A stretch of 64,000 bases of DNA from Tropicimonas sp033101155 (lineage in GTDB: Bacteria; Pseudomonadota; Alphaproteobacteria; Rhodobacterales; Rhodobacteraceae). The position numbers and the translations under genes are program-made. The DNA lies in contig NZ_JAWMPX010000014.1 of NCBI RefSeq assembly GCF_033101155.1, positions 74,873 to 138,872 on the forward strand, read 5' to 3'. Positions 37,029-46,533 of the stretch are shown in pieces (position 1 is the stretch's first letter; the number at the start of each line of letters is the position of its first letter). The notes under the pieces are model-generated. The model searched no databases and was not told the DNA's origin. It saw only the letters and a list, made by a program, of their open reading frames with translations.

Positions 37029-37883
37029 TCACCCCATCCGGTCAGCGATGGCCAGGATACGGTACATGTCACGCAGCACCGGCTTCTCGATCAGCTTGCC
37101 GTCGATCACCACCAACCCCGTATCCGCAGCCTCGAAGGCAGTGACGATGCGGCGGGCGCGGGCAATCTCCGTCTCCGAGGGCGTGAACACAGCGTTCAGC
37201 GCCGCGATCTGCCTTGGATGAACAGCCCCCTTGCCAGCAAAGCCCAACTCGCGCGCCTGCTCGGCCGCGACACGCATCCCGTCAGGATCGTCGAGGTCGA
37301 GGAAAGGCACGTCGATCGCATCCAGCCCGGCGGACGCAGCGGCATGTACCACGCGGGAGCGCGCATAAAGCAGCGGCTCCCAGGCGTTGCGGCAGCGCAG
37401 CTCCGCCGCCATGTCCACCCCACCAAAGAACAGTGCATCGACCCGGGCAGAGCAGCGCGCGATCTCCGCCGCGGCCTCCAGCCCGGCATTGGTCTCGATG
37501 ATCACGTGCAGCCGCGTTGAGTGCCCGCGTTCTCCCAGGAGCTGGTCCAGCAGGACCACCTCGTCCGGCGTGCGCACCTTTGGCATCATCAGCGCCGGTG
37601 GCGGCGTGTCGGTGGCCAGGATCGCGTGGACATCCTCGATCCCGAACCGTTCCCGCATCGAGTTGATCCGAAGGACCCGTTCCACGCCGTCCTCGGCCGG
37701 TGTGGTCTCGAACAGGGCAAGCGCCTTCAGGCGCGCCTCTGCCTTGTCCTTCGGCGCAATCCCGTCCTCAAGCTCGACGCAGACGATATCCGCGCCCGAG
37801 GCGAGCGCCTTGGGATACATGTCCGGTCGCAGACCCGGCGTGAAGATAAAGGACCGTCGCGGACGCTGATTTCTATCTGCCAT
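37029..37883 (-). CDS. CitE/HpcH-like CoA-ester lyase
   Basis: 284 residues. Citrate-lyase-beta family: RRSFIFTPGLRPDMYPKALA at the start, the Mg-binding Glu/Asp region VELEDGIAPKDKAEAR, and KGAVHPRQIAALNAVFTPSE near the C-terminus. Likely a malyl-CoA, methylmalyl-CoA or citramalyl-CoA lyase, or a related thioesterase; which one cannot be told by eye. Start at 37883; 37904 is an alternative without a ribosome site. Confidence 0.87.
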   Translation of the reverse strand: MADRNQRPRRSFIFTPGLRPDMYPKALASGADIVCVELEDGIAPKDKAEARLKALALFETTPAEDGVERVLRINSMRERFGIEDVHAILATDTPPPALMMPKVRTPDEVVLLDQLLGERGHSTRLHVIIETNAGLEAAAEIARCSARVDALFFGGVDMAAELRCRNAWEPLLYARSRVVHAAASAGLDAIDVPFLDLDDPDGMRVAAEQARELGFAGKGAVHPRQIAALNAVFTPSETEIARARRIVTAFEAADTGLVVIDGKLIEKPVLRDMYRILAIADRMG

Positions 37884-38161
37884 TGGCTCTGGTTTCCCTT
37901 GCATTTGCTGCCGCGACAGGCCGCTCGGGACACGCCCCCGTCCCTGCCGGTGGCTCCGGCCTATCCGCCCCGCGGGATGGCCGGAAAGGGGACGCTGTGA
38001 CGCGGCAGGCCGTCCGCGCCCATCGGACAGCCCGGCGTCGGCGACGGCCCCCCTCCCGAACGGGTCACGCGACTGCGTCACATTGCCGTTACAAAACGGT
38101 TCCGCGGCCACAGTCGGATCTGTATTGAGGCCCCCGAAAGACAGGACACAGGGGACAAAAC

Positions 38162-39646
38162 GTGTCGGACAAGAATTTCGAACCTCGGCATCTGGAGACC
38201 CTGGACCGGGATCTCGATCGCCTCTCCAGCCTCGAGGCCGCCAACGCGTTCGTCGCCCGGCCGATGGCCGCTCCGGCGCTGGCCGCAGCGTTCATCCTGC
38301 TCGCCGGCCTCTTCGCCGCCTTCCTTGTCGATGGATCGAACGGCGCCCTGGTTATCGTGCTCGCAGCGGCGATCGGTGCCTATATGGCGGTGAATATCGG
38401 CGCCAATGACGTTGCCAACAATATGGGACCGGCTGTCGGCGCGAATGTACTGACCATGGGTGGCGCCATCGCGATCGCCATCATCTTCGAAAGCGCGGGC
38501 GCACTTATAGCGGGTGGTGACGTCGTATCGACGGTGGCCAAGGGGATCGTCTCGCCCGAGTCCACGCAATCGGCCGATATCTTCATACAGGCCATGATGG
38601 CCGCGCTGTTCTCCGCCGCGCTCTGGGTCAATATCGCGACCTGGGTCGGGGCGCCGGTCTCGACCACGCATTCGGTGGTCGGCGGCGTCATGGGCGCGGG
38701 AATCGCGGCGGCGGGCTTCAACGCCGTCAACTGGGGGACCATGGCCGCCATTGCCGCAAGCTGGGTCATCTCCCCGCTGCTGGGCGGGGTGATCGCCGCT
38801 GCCTTCCTCTGGTTCATCAAGGAACGCATCATCTACCAGCCGGACAAGATTGCCGCCGCCCGAAAATGGGTGCCGGTTCTCGTCGGAATCATGGCCGGCG
38901 CCTTCTCTGCCTACCTGGCGGTAAAGGGCTTGAAGAAGATCGTGAAGATCGATTTCAGCACCGCGCTCGGCGCCGGCCTGGTGATCGGCATCGCCATCTG
39001 GCTGATCCTGATCCCGGTGATCCGCAAGCAGGCCAAGGGGCTGGAAAACCGCAACAGGTCGCTCAAGACCCTGTTTTCGATTCCGCTTATCGTCTCCGCC
39101 GCGTTCCTCAGCTTTGCCCATGGCGCGAATGACGTCGCCAATGCGGTCGGACCGCTGGCGGCCATCGTCAGTGCCAGCTCGACGGGCGATTTCACCTCCG
39201 CCATCAGTATCCCCTTCTGGGTCATGATGATCGGCGCCTTCGGGATCTCCTTCGGGTTGTTCCTGTTCGGACCGAAGCTCATCCGCATGGTCGGCAGCGA
39301 GATCACCAAGCTCAACCCGATGCGGGCCTTCTGCGTCGCCCTCTCCGCAGCCATCACCGTCATCGTCGCAAGCTGGCTGGGCCTGCCGGTCAGCTCGACC
39401 CATATCGCTGTTGGCGGGATCTTCGGGGTCGGCTTCTTCCGCGAATGGTATGCCGAACGGCGGCTTGTCCGTGCCCGCCAATCCGTGCCGGATCGTCCGT
39501 TTCACACCCCGAGCGAACGGCGCCAGCGCAAACTGGTCCGCAGGACACATGCGATGACCATTGCTGCCGCCTGGATCATCACCGTGCCAGCCGCCGCAGC
39601 ACTCTCCGCGCTACTGTTCTTCGGAATTCGTTTGGTGACAGGCTAA
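38162..39646 (+). CDS. PiT-family inorganic phosphate (or sulfate) transporter
   Basis: 494 residues, about 11 membrane segments. Both PiT signatures are present: NIGANDVANNMGPAVGA (about 79-95) and HGANDVANAVGPLAAI (about 320-335), plus the paired PVSTTHSVVGG and PVSSTHIAVGG repeats that mark the inverted duplication. Starts with GTG at 38162. PiT members carry phosphate; a minority carry sulfate. Confidence 0.93.
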   Translation: MSDKNFEPRHLETLDRDLDRLSSLEAANAFVARPMAAPALAAAFILLAGLFAAFLVDGSNGALVIVLAAAIGAYMAVNIGANDVANNMGPAVGANVLTMGGAIAIAIIFESAGALIAGGDVVSTVAKGIVSPESTQSADIFIQAMMAALFSAALWVNIATWVGAPVSTTHSVVGGVMGAGIAAAGFNAVNWGTMAAIAASWVISPLLGGVIAAAFLWFIKERIIYQPDKIAAARKWVPVLVGIMAGAFSAYLAVKGLKKIVKIDFSTALGAGLVIGIAIWLILIPVIRKQAKGLENRNRSLKTLFSIPLIVSAAFLSFAHGANDVANAVGPLAAIVSASSTGDFTSAISIPFWVMMIGAFGISFGLFLFGPKLIRMVGSEITKLNPMRAFCVALSAAITVIVASWLGLPVSSTHIAVGGIFGVGFFREWYAERRLVRARQSVPDRPFHTPSERRQRKLVRRTHAMTIAAAWIITVPAAAALSALLFFGIRLVTG

Positions 39647-39706
39647 CCGAACGATCCGTCAAAACAGCGGGCCCGGGACGCCGGAGCGGGCCGGCAAAAG
39701 ACAGCG

Positions 39707-40651
39707 TCACCCGGGCGGCGGCCGCCCGAGATCCGATGTCGGAAAGAGCCGTCGGACAAGCGCCTCCCGCATCTGCATCGCCAGCGGATCGTGGAAAATG
39801 GTCAGCGCCGCTGGAAGTTGCGTGTCCGTCAGCCAGCCATCGGAGAGCCGCCAGCCCTCGAAGAAAAGATTGTCCAGCCGTCGCGTGCGCTTGAAGATTT
39901 CCGAACGCCGCATCCCCTCAAGGCTGGGCTTCTGCTGGAACCGTCTTTGCGCGGGATAATCGCGGATCAGCTCCGCCTGCGCTTTCAGATGCCGGTCCAT
40001 CGCCGCGTCGACATCGGCCTCGGAGACATCAACCTGCTGCTCGATCTCGTCCGCCAGTTCCTCCGGCAAGGTCCAGGCGCAGACCTCCAGCGCTTCGGCG
40101 AATCGCGGATCGGCTTTCGGTGCCATCCCCCAGCCCTTTGGCTGGCGCCGCCAGAAGATCGGCTCTGCGGCCTCGCTCCACTGGCCGCCATCGACAAGCC
40201 CGAGACGGTCCAGCAGCCGCACCGCTGCCGCCGACCCATGCGCCGCGCCGCATCCATGTGCCGCCGCGATAGTCGGCTCTGGCGGTTCCCCCGACTCTTT
40301 CCGCAGAGCTTGGCGGTCGATATCCCATCGTGGGTCGTGGACAAGCGTCCCATCCGGACCCAGACATTCCAGCGCCCCGGTCTGCCCGAGAACGGACAGC
40401 ACCACGCAACAGATATCGTCCCAACGCGGCGCCGGGTCCGGACCCCGCGCCTGCGCGCTCCGCTCCGCGCCCCAGGGCCGTCTCTCCGCCACCCCGAGCG
40501 CCGCCAGCGCCATGCAGCCAAATTGCCAGGCCGTGACGGCCATGTCGTTCCAGCCCGCGCGCCCCTGCCCCTGCTCGGGCGGCAACGCATCCGCCAACAG
40601 CTCGACGACAGCTGCCCGCCAGATCTCGATGGGAGGATATGACTCGCTCAT
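39707..40651 (-). CDS. Conserved hypothetical protein
   Basis: 314 residues, soluble, rich in Trp and charged residues. No domain recognised; segments such as LTIFHDPLAMQMREALVRRLFP and ERRPWGAERSAQARG give no family. Start at 40651 (MSESYPPIEIW) chosen because GGGAAAG precedes it; the open frame to 40831 runs through the promoter region. Codon usage looks like a real gene. Confidence 0.7.
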   Translation of the reverse strand: MSESYPPIEIWRAAVVELLADALPPEQGQGRAGWNDMAVTAWQFGCMALAALGVAERRPWGAERSAQARGPDPAPRWDDICCVVLSVLGQTGALECLGPDGTLVHDPRWDIDRQALRKESGEPPEPTIAAAHGCGAAHGSAAAVRLLDRLGLVDGGQWSEAAEPIFWRRQPKGWGMAPKADPRFAEALEVCAWTLPEELADEIEQQVDVSEADVDAAMDRHLKAQAELIRDYPAQRRFQQKPSLEGMRRSEIFKRTRRLDNLFFEGWRLSDGWLTDTQLPAALTIFHDPLAMQMREALVRRLFPTSDLGRPPPG

Positions 40652-40973
40652 CAGCTTTCTTTCCCTTGCGGCGCGAAGACCGACGCCCGGCTGTCTTTGG
40701 ATCCGGGTCCGGGGAATATCATGGCCACGCACCGCCAGAAAGCTCGACCGGACCGGTTTTCGACCGGGGTTGCCGTCAGGTTGGACCAGCCCTCGTTTCG
40801 CGCGAAGCACCGCACGGGTCAACGCTGTCACAGAAGGCCAGACGAGCTGGAGATCACGCCCACGCGGAAACTATCTGTGACAAAGCCGCCAAAGGTCGAA
40901 TCTTGCTCTGGAAAATTTGTAAATATTTGCTATATGAGCCTCAACCAAACAATAATTCCTTCAGGAGTCGGAT
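40652..40973. promoter_or_regulatory. Divergent control region with inverted repeat
   Basis: 322 bases between the hypothetical gene and the dehydrogenase gene. An inverted repeat TGTCACAGA (40826-40834) / TCTGTGACA (40874-40882) spans 57 bases. The 70 bases before the dehydrogenase are AT-rich (TTTGTAAATATTTGCTATAT), a likely promoter. No gene. Confidence 0.5.
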
Positions 40974-41855
40974 ATGTCCAAACCCGTCATCGGTTTCATC
41001 GGCCTCGGCCTCATGGGCGGCAACATGGTCGAAAACCTTCAGAAACGAGGGTACGACCTTGTCGTCATGGATCTCAACAAGGACGCCGTTGCGACCGTTC
41101 TTGAGCGTGGCAATGCCCGGGAAGCCGCGTCGGGCAAGGAGCTGGCCGAAGCCGCCGATATCGTGATGCTCTGCCTGACCACCTCTGCCGTGGTCGAGAA
41201 GATCGTCTATGGCGATAACGGCATCCTCGCCGGCATCAAGGAAGGCTCCGTGCTGATCGATTTCGGCACCTCGATCCCCGCCTCCACCCGCAAGATCGGC
41301 GCCGACCTCGCCGCCAAGGGCGCTGGCATGATCGACGCCCCGCTCGGCCGCACCCCGGCCCATGCCAAGGACGGCCTGCTGAACATCATGGCCGCCGGCG
41401 ATGAAGAAACCTTCGCGAAGGTCAAGCCGTTGCTCGACGAACAAGGCGAGAACGTCTTCCATCTTGGCGCTCTGGGCGCTGGTCACACCACCAAGCTGAT
41501 CAACAACTTCATGGGCATGACCACCGTCTGCGCCATGTCCCAGGCCTTCGCCGTCGCCACCAAGGCGGGCGTCGACCGCCAGCAGCTCTACGACATAATG
41601 TCGACCGGCCCGTCCAACTCGCCCTTCATGGGTTTCTGCAAGAACTACGCCGTGGACGGCGTGAGCGACCTCGGTTTCTCCATCGCCAATGCCAACAAGG
41701 ACCTCGGCTACTTCCTGGAAATGGTCAAGGATCTGGGCACCCGCGCCGAGATCGCCGAAGGCACCTCGCATAACCTCGAGGCCGCTGTCGCTGCCGAGAT
41801 GGGCGCCGGCAATGTCCCGGAAATCTTCGACTACTTCCTCAAGCTCGAGAAGTAA
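40974..41855 (+). CDS. 3-hydroxyisobutyrate dehydrogenase-family oxidoreductase
   Basis: 293 residues. N-terminal GFIGLGLMGGNM Rossmann loop, substrate loop DAPLGRTPAHAKDGLLNIM and the catalytic lysine in GHTTKLINNFMG. Substrate could be 3-hydroxyisobutyrate, tartronate semialdehyde or another beta-hydroxyacid. Strong C-ending codon bias suggests high expression. A terminator follows. Confidence 0.9.
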   Translation: MSKPVIGFIGLGLMGGNMVENLQKRGYDLVVMDLNKDAVATVLERGNAREAASGKELAEAADIVMLCLTTSAVVEKIVYGDNGILAGIKEGSVLIDFGTSIPASTRKIGADLAAKGAGMIDAPLGRTPAHAKDGLLNIMAAGDEETFAKVKPLLDEQGENVFHLGALGAGHTTKLINNFMGMTTVCAMSQAFAVATKAGVDRQQLYDIMSTGPSNSPFMGFCKNYAVDGVSDLGFSIANANKDLGYFLEMVKDLGTRAEIAEGTSHNLEAAVAAEMGAGNVPEIFDYFLKLEK

Positions 41856-41875
41856 TCGTTCGACCAGACTCTGAT

Positions 41876-41903
41876 CAGGGCCGGGTATATCCCGGTCCTG
41901 TTT
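41876..41903 (+). terminator. Terminator of the dehydrogenase gene
   Basis: Ten-pair stem including one G-U (41876-41885 with 41891-41900), TATAT loop, then TTTG. Confidence 0.82.
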
Positions 41904-42064
41904 GCATTCAACGGGACCCCGAGGGGTTGACCGGAATCCGAAGTTCGTTTTGAGCCGGTAGGGAAATGTGTGTCGCGCTCTATGGCCCGGAATCAAACCG
42001 AAGGCGCCGGGCCAGCGTCGCGTTCCTTTTCGACAGCATCAGCATCCGACGTTGAACTTCCTCG

Positions 42065-43690
42065 CTATCCGGATTGCGCCTCCACCATCATCTCCCGATA
42101 CGCCGCGTGATCCGCCTGCATGCGCTCGAACACCCGGTACTTGCGGTCATGATACGCAGCGATCTCTCCACCGCGCGGCACAATCCGCGTCCCGCCGCCA
42201 GTCATCGCCGCCATCGCCGAGGGCAGATCCGGATGTGCGCCCGCCGCCACCGCGCCCAGCATGGCGCTGCCCAGCAGCACCGGCTCCGGCTGGTCCGGGA
42301 CAAGAATGGTGCAGCCCGTCGCATCCGCATGTTCGCGCAGGTAGAGCGCGTTCCTTGCCAGCCCGCCGCTCATCACCAGCGTGTCGAACCCGGCCCCTTG
42401 CGCGCGCATCGCCTCAAGGATCGCGCGGGTGCCATAGGCCAAGGCCTGAACCGTCGCGAGATAGTCCAGCGCCAGCGACTCCGGCCCGGTCTCCAGCGTC
42501 AGCCCGTCAAACCCGCCGTGACGCCAGGGCTCGGCGCGGGGCGAGCGGTTGCCGTGGAAATCGGGCTGGACATGCCGGTTGGCCGTGAGCGTGGCCGTCT
42601 CCGGTCCCATCGCTTCCAGCCGCGCATCGAGCAGGTCGGTGACGCGCTGCCCGCCGGCCTCGGCCGCGAGCGTCGCGGTGGCCGAATGGCGGGCCAGCAC
42701 CGCATCGATCAGCGCCCCGGCGGCCGATTGCCCGCCCTCCAGCGCCCAGTACCCGTCCAGCACCACGCCGAAATAGGGGCCCCAGACACCGGGAACGAAA
42801 ACCGGATCGCGGGTCAGGCCGATATGACAGGTCGAGGTGCCGGCGATCATCGCCAGCCGCGCGGTGATGTCTGCCTCGCCCAGCTCCATGCCCAATGTGC
42901 CAACGGCGCCGGCATGAGCGTCGATCATGCTCGCCGCGACCGCCGTGCCGGGGCGCAGCCCAAGCTCTTCCGCGGCCTGCGCATTCAGCCTTCCACACGG
43001 CGCGCCGGGCGCGGCGAAGGCTTCGCCAATTGCGGCATGTCCGGTCCCGGCCAGCTCTTCCAGCCCGATCCGGGCAAGGAACGCGTCATCCCAGCCCTCG
43101 CCGGACGTGCCCTTGTTGCCGAGATAGGTCCATTTGCAAACCGTCGAGCAGAGAGACCGCGTCTCGCTTCCGGTCGCGCGGTGGACGAGCCAGTCCGGCA
43201 GGTCCCAGAACCGTTCGGCTGCTGCCCAGCTCTCCGGCAATTCCCGCTTGAGCCAGCGCAGCTTGGGCATTTCCATCTCTGGCGAAATCACGCCGCCGAC
43301 ATAGGAGAGTGGCGCGCCGCCAAGCGCGTTGATCTCCTCGGCATCGCCCATGGCGCGGTGATCCATCCAGAGGATGACATCCTGCGCCGCCTCACCACCC
43401 GGGCTGACACTGACCGGCGCGCCGTCCGCGCCCGCAACCACGAGCGAGCAGGTCGCATCAAACCCGATCCCGGCCACATCCGTCTCCGGGACCCCGGCCG
43501 CCGCACGCGCCCCGCGCACCGCCGCGCAAACCGCCGCCCAGATCTCCGCCGAGCTCTGCTGCGCGAAATCCGGCGCCGGTCGGAAGGTTTCGATCGCAAC
43601 AGCCTTCGTCCCGAGAAGCCGCCCGGCCCCGTCGAACAGCCCCGCACGCGCGCTGCCGGTTCCTACATCCACACCGAGAAAATGGCTCAT
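42065..43690 (-). CDS. FGGY-family pentulose kinase (D-ribulokinase-like)
   Basis: 541 residues. N-terminal FLGVDVGTGSARAGLFDGAG is characteristic of the FGGY pentulose/D-ribulose kinase branch; ATP-binding MIAGTSTCHIGL and the second-domain segment LVMSGGLARNALYLREHADA are also present. Phosphorylates a ketopentose, probably D-ribulose, feeding the pentose phosphate pathway. Monocistronic and divergent from the HAD gene. Confidence 0.9.
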   Translation of the reverse strand: MSHFLGVDVGTGSARAGLFDGAGRLLGTKAVAIETFRPAPDFAQQSSAEIWAAVCAAVRGARAAAGVPETDVAGIGFDATCSLVVAGADGAPVSVSPGGEAAQDVILWMDHRAMGDAEEINALGGAPLSYVGGVISPEMEMPKLRWLKRELPESWAAAERFWDLPDWLVHRATGSETRSLCSTVCKWTYLGNKGTSGEGWDDAFLARIGLEELAGTGHAAIGEAFAAPGAPCGRLNAQAAEELGLRPGTAVAASMIDAHAGAVGTLGMELGEADITARLAMIAGTSTCHIGLTRDPVFVPGVWGPYFGVVLDGYWALEGGQSAAGALIDAVLARHSATATLAAEAGGQRVTDLLDARLEAMGPETATLTANRHVQPDFHGNRSPRAEPWRHGGFDGLTLETGPESLALDYLATVQALAYGTRAILEAMRAQGAGFDTLVMSGGLARNALYLREHADATGCTILVPDQPEPVLLGSAMLGAVAAGAHPDLPSAMAAMTGGGTRIVPRGGEIAAYHDRKYRVFERMQADHAAYREMMVEAQSG

Positions 43691-43978
43691 CCTGGCCCAC
43701 TCCCTTGAAAACCCCTTCCCAACCGATCAGGTCGGGAAGCGCCAAACCACTCCCGCGCGGCTGCGAGTGGTCGCGGCATCACGATCCATCGTCTCAGCCG
43801 CCCTGCAATCCTGCGCGAAAATCCATTCCGGCATCCGCAGCGCCCTCCCGCGCCGTCCCGGATACCCGACAGGGACAGGTCTAGGACTGCGCCCCGGAAT
43901 CGTAAAGTCCAATCCGCCCCTGTCGCATGCCCGGCCTTCGGGTCTATGCTGAGCCCGCGCCCGCAACCAACAGGACAC

Positions 43979-44671
43979 ATGATGCCCAAACCCACCGCCC
44001 CGATCCTCGTCTTCGACGTGAACGAGACGCTCCTGGACATCACAACGCTCGAACCGCTCTTCGAACGCCTCTTTGGCGACCCTGCAAGCCTGCGCGAGTG
44101 GTTCGCCCAACTCATTCTCTATTCCCAGACGATGACGCTCTGCGGCCTTTACACGCAGTTCGGCGGGCTTGGCCTTGGGGCGCTCAGGATGGTGGCCGAA
44201 ACCCACGGGCGACACATCGATGAGGGCGACGCCGAGGAGCTCAAACGCCGCATGGCCACCATGCCCGCGCATCCGGATGTGGCCCCGGCGCTGACCCGGC
44301 TGCACGATGCCGGTTTCCGGCTGCTGACCCTGACCAACTCCGCCCCCGCAGGCTCGCCCTCCGCGCTGGAGCTTGCCGGCATCGGCAAATTCTTCGAAGC
44401 CGGGTTCAGCGTCGATGCGGTGCGCCGTTTCAAACCGGCGCCGGAAACCTATCTCCAGGTCGCCGAGGCGCTAGAGGTGCCGCCCGCCGATCTCTGCCTC
44501 GTCGCCTGCCATCTCTGGGATACGATCGGCGCCCAAGCCGCCGGGTTGCAGGGCGCTTTCGTGACCCGGCCGATGAACGCCCTGCTGACCGCAGCCGAAA
44601 TCCCCGTGCCGGATTTCATCGCACCCGACATGGAACAGCTTGCCGACCAACTCATCGCCCGGCGACCCTGA
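43979..44671 (+). CDS. Haloacid dehalogenase type II family hydrolase
   Basis: 230 residues. HAD motif I FDVNETLLD (nucleophile Asp near 14), motif II TLTNSAP, motif III Lys in RRFKPAPETYLQVAE, motif IV VACHLWDTIGA. This is the L-2-haloacid dehalogenase type II layout rather than a phosphatase (N after the first Asp-Val). Physiological substrate unknown. Double ATG; AGGA precedes 43979. Confidence 0.88.
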   Translation: MMPKPTAPILVFDVNETLLDITTLEPLFERLFGDPASLREWFAQLILYSQTMTLCGLYTQFGGLGLGALRMVAETHGRHIDEGDAEELKRRMATMPAHPDVAPALTRLHDAGFRLLTLTNSAPAGSPSALELAGIGKFFEAGFSVDAVRRFKPAPETYLQVAEALEVPPADLCLVACHLWDTIGAQAAGLQGAFVTRPMNALLTAAEIPVPDFIAPDMEQLADQLIARRP

Positions 44672-44691
44672 CCAGATCCTGAAACGAAAGA

Positions 44692-44729
44692 AAACTGGCC
44701 GGGGCCCATGACGGCGACCCGGCCAGTTT
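44692..44729. terminator. Bidirectional terminator between HAD and DUF1127 genes
   Basis: Twelve-base perfect stem (44692-44703 with 44718-44729), 14-base loop. T-rich flanks on the minus strand (TTTTCTTTC). Confidence 0.78.
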
Positions 44730-44801
44730 CAGGCTGATTTCCGCCCCGATAAAATCCGGACGGTTCAGCATATCACAGATCGCCTCAGCGAACGGGCCGT
44801 G

Positions 44802-45035
44802 TCAGACCTGCCAGAACGGTTTGCTGCTCTCCCAACCGGCCTCTGCCGGCGTCACCCCGATATCACGGAGCTGGTCTGGCGAGAGTTTCGCGAGGGCGCG
44901 GCGCGAGCGTCGGCGGCAATCCCAATTCACAAGGGCTACAGCAACGCCCACGGCGAGATTTGCCGCCAGCGGGAGTGTCGGGCGACGACCAAGCGTTTCA
45001 AGCCGTTGCGACGGGGTGCTGTAACTCTGTGTCAT
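44802..45035 (-). CDS. DUF1127 (YjiS-like) small protein
   Basis: 77 residues. The C-terminal DUF1127 motif reads RRALAKLSPDQLRDIGVTPAEA, and a moderately hydrophobic stretch precedes it. DUF1127 proteins in alphaproteobacteria bind RNA or act in phosphate and C1 metabolism; role here unknown. Start at 45035 has AAAGGAGAT at ideal distance. Divergent from a MocR regulator that probably controls it. Confidence 0.87.
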   Translation of the reverse strand: MTQSYSTPSQRLETLGRRPTLPLAANLAVGVAVALVNWDCRRRSRRALAKLSPDQLRDIGVTPAEAGWESSKPFWQV

Positions 45036-45049
45036 TGGGGATCTCCTTT

Positions 45050-45064
45050 GTATTGACACAATAC
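45050..45064. promoter_or_regulatory. Operator GTATTG-ACA-CAATAC, candidate MocR site
   Basis: Perfect inverted repeat in the divergent region. It covers a plausible -10 (minus strand TATTGT, 45063-45058) of the DUF1127 gene, whose -35 would be TTAGAA at 45087-45082. A second related copy, GTATTGTGTC (45119-45128), overlaps the MocR start codon. Confidence 0.55.
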
Positions 45065-45123
45065 CAATTGAACCAGTACAATTCTAATACATGCGCAAAT
45101 TGTCTCGAGTCTAGGAAAGTATT

Positions 45124-46521
45124 GTGTCGGATACAAAATGGATCGAGGGCGCTGATCTGACGGCTGGCCCGAAGTACCGCGCCCTCGCCGACCATATCGA
45201 GAGCGCCATCTCCACCGGCCTGCTGACCGAGGGGGCTAAGCTGCCGCCGGTGCGCCAGCTCGCCTGGACGCTCGGGATCACGCCGGGGACCGTCGCCCGC
45301 GCCTATGCGTTGCTGACCAATGCCGGACGGTTGGAAGCGGTGGTTGGGCGCGGAACCTTCGTCGCCTCCGGGCGCCCTGCCCTGCCCGAGGAAGAGGTCT
45401 GGGCCCATCCCACCGAGAGCCCGGACGGGCCGGTCAATCTCTTCAGCCCGCGCCTGCCGGATATGGGACAGGTCGCGGCGATCCGCGCCGCGATGCATGC
45501 GGTGGCGGACGGACCGATGAACGATCTGCTGGAATATCCGAACCGCGAGGCCTTCGAGCCGGCGCGCCGCGCCGCTGTCGGCTGGCTCTCGGATGTGATG
45601 CTGGGCAGCATCGGACACAAGGATCTCGTGCTCTGTCATGGCGGACAAAACGCGGTCTCGCTGGTCATGCAGGCGGTGCTGCGCGAGCCAAGGCCGACGG
45701 TGCTGGTCGAGGAGCTGTCCTATCCCGGCTTCCGGCGCGCTGCGGAGATGCTGCGGGTCGATGTGGCTGATGTCGCGATGGACGCGGAGGGACTGATCCC
45801 GGAAGAGATCGAGCGGGTGGCGCGCCGGACCGGCGCACGGTTGCTCTGCACCTCGGCGGAGATGCACAACCCGACCGCGCTACACACCCCGCGCGCGCGC
45901 CGGGAAGCCATCGTCGCGGCCTGTCGCCGGGTGGACGTGCAGATTCTTGAAGATGACTGCTATCGCACCGCGCCGGCCCGCGCGCCGAGCTATCGCGCGC
46001 TCTGGCCCGAAGGCGCCTGGTATGTCGCCTCGATCTCCAAGACCATCTCACCGGCCCTGCGGATCGGCTTCGCGGTGGCGCCGGAGGGGCAGCACGCTGC
46101 CCTGCGACGGGCCGCCGAATACGGATTTTTCGGCCTCGCCCGGCCACTGGCCGAGCTGGCCCGGATCGTCCTGAGTGATCCGCAGACCCGCGAGACCGCC
46201 ATCCGCGTCCGTTCCCGGCTCGCCGACTATGTCCGTGTCGCGGTCAATACGCTGGGCGGGCATGACCTGACCTGGCGCGAGGATGTCCCCTTCCTCTGGC
46301 TGCGCCTGCCGCGCGGCTGGCGCGCCGCGGAATTTGCCCGCGCCGCCGAACGCGCCGGCATCCAGATCCGGTCGGCCGAAGTCTTCACCCTGCGTGAAGG
46401 GCGCGCGCCGCACGCGGTGCGGATCTCGATCAACGGCCAGATCCCGCTGGACCGGTTCGAGGCGGCGATGACCGCGCTGCGGGAGCTGCTCGACGATCCG
46501 CCTGAAGAGATCTCCATCTAG
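45124..46521 (+). CDS. MocR-type regulator (GntR HTH plus aminotransferase fold)
   Basis: 465 residues. N-terminal GntR winged helix (about 15-80; LPPVRQLAWTLGITPGTVARAY) and a class I aminotransferase domain with the PLP-binding elements EDDCYR (Asp) and SISKTISPALRIG (Schiff-base Lys). Such PLP-sensing regulators control vitamin B6, GABA or amino-acid genes. Starts at GTG 45124 with AGGAAAG upstream. Divergent from DUF1127; the start overlaps a copy of the operator-like motif, suggesting autoregulation. Confidence 0.92.
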   Translation: MSDTKWIEGADLTAGPKYRALADHIESAISTGLLTEGAKLPPVRQLAWTLGITPGTVARAYALLTNAGRLEAVVGRGTFVASGRPALPEEEVWAHPTESPDGPVNLFSPRLPDMGQVAAIRAAMHAVADGPMNDLLEYPNREAFEPARRAAVGWLSDVMLGSIGHKDLVLCHGGQNAVSLVMQAVLREPRPTVLVEELSYPGFRRAAEMLRVDVADVAMDAEGLIPEEIERVARRTGARLLCTSAEMHNPTALHTPRARREAIVAACRRVDVQILEDDCYRTAPARAPSYRALWPEGAWYVASISKTISPALRIGFAVAPEGQHAALRRAAEYGFFGLARPLAELARIVLSDPQTRETAIRVRSRLADYVRVAVNTLGGHDLTWREDVPFLWLRLPRGWRAAEFARAAERAGIQIRSAEVFTLREGRAPHAVRISINGQIPLDRFEAAMTALRELLDDPPEEISI

Positions 46522-46533
46522 GCCTGCGCGCCC

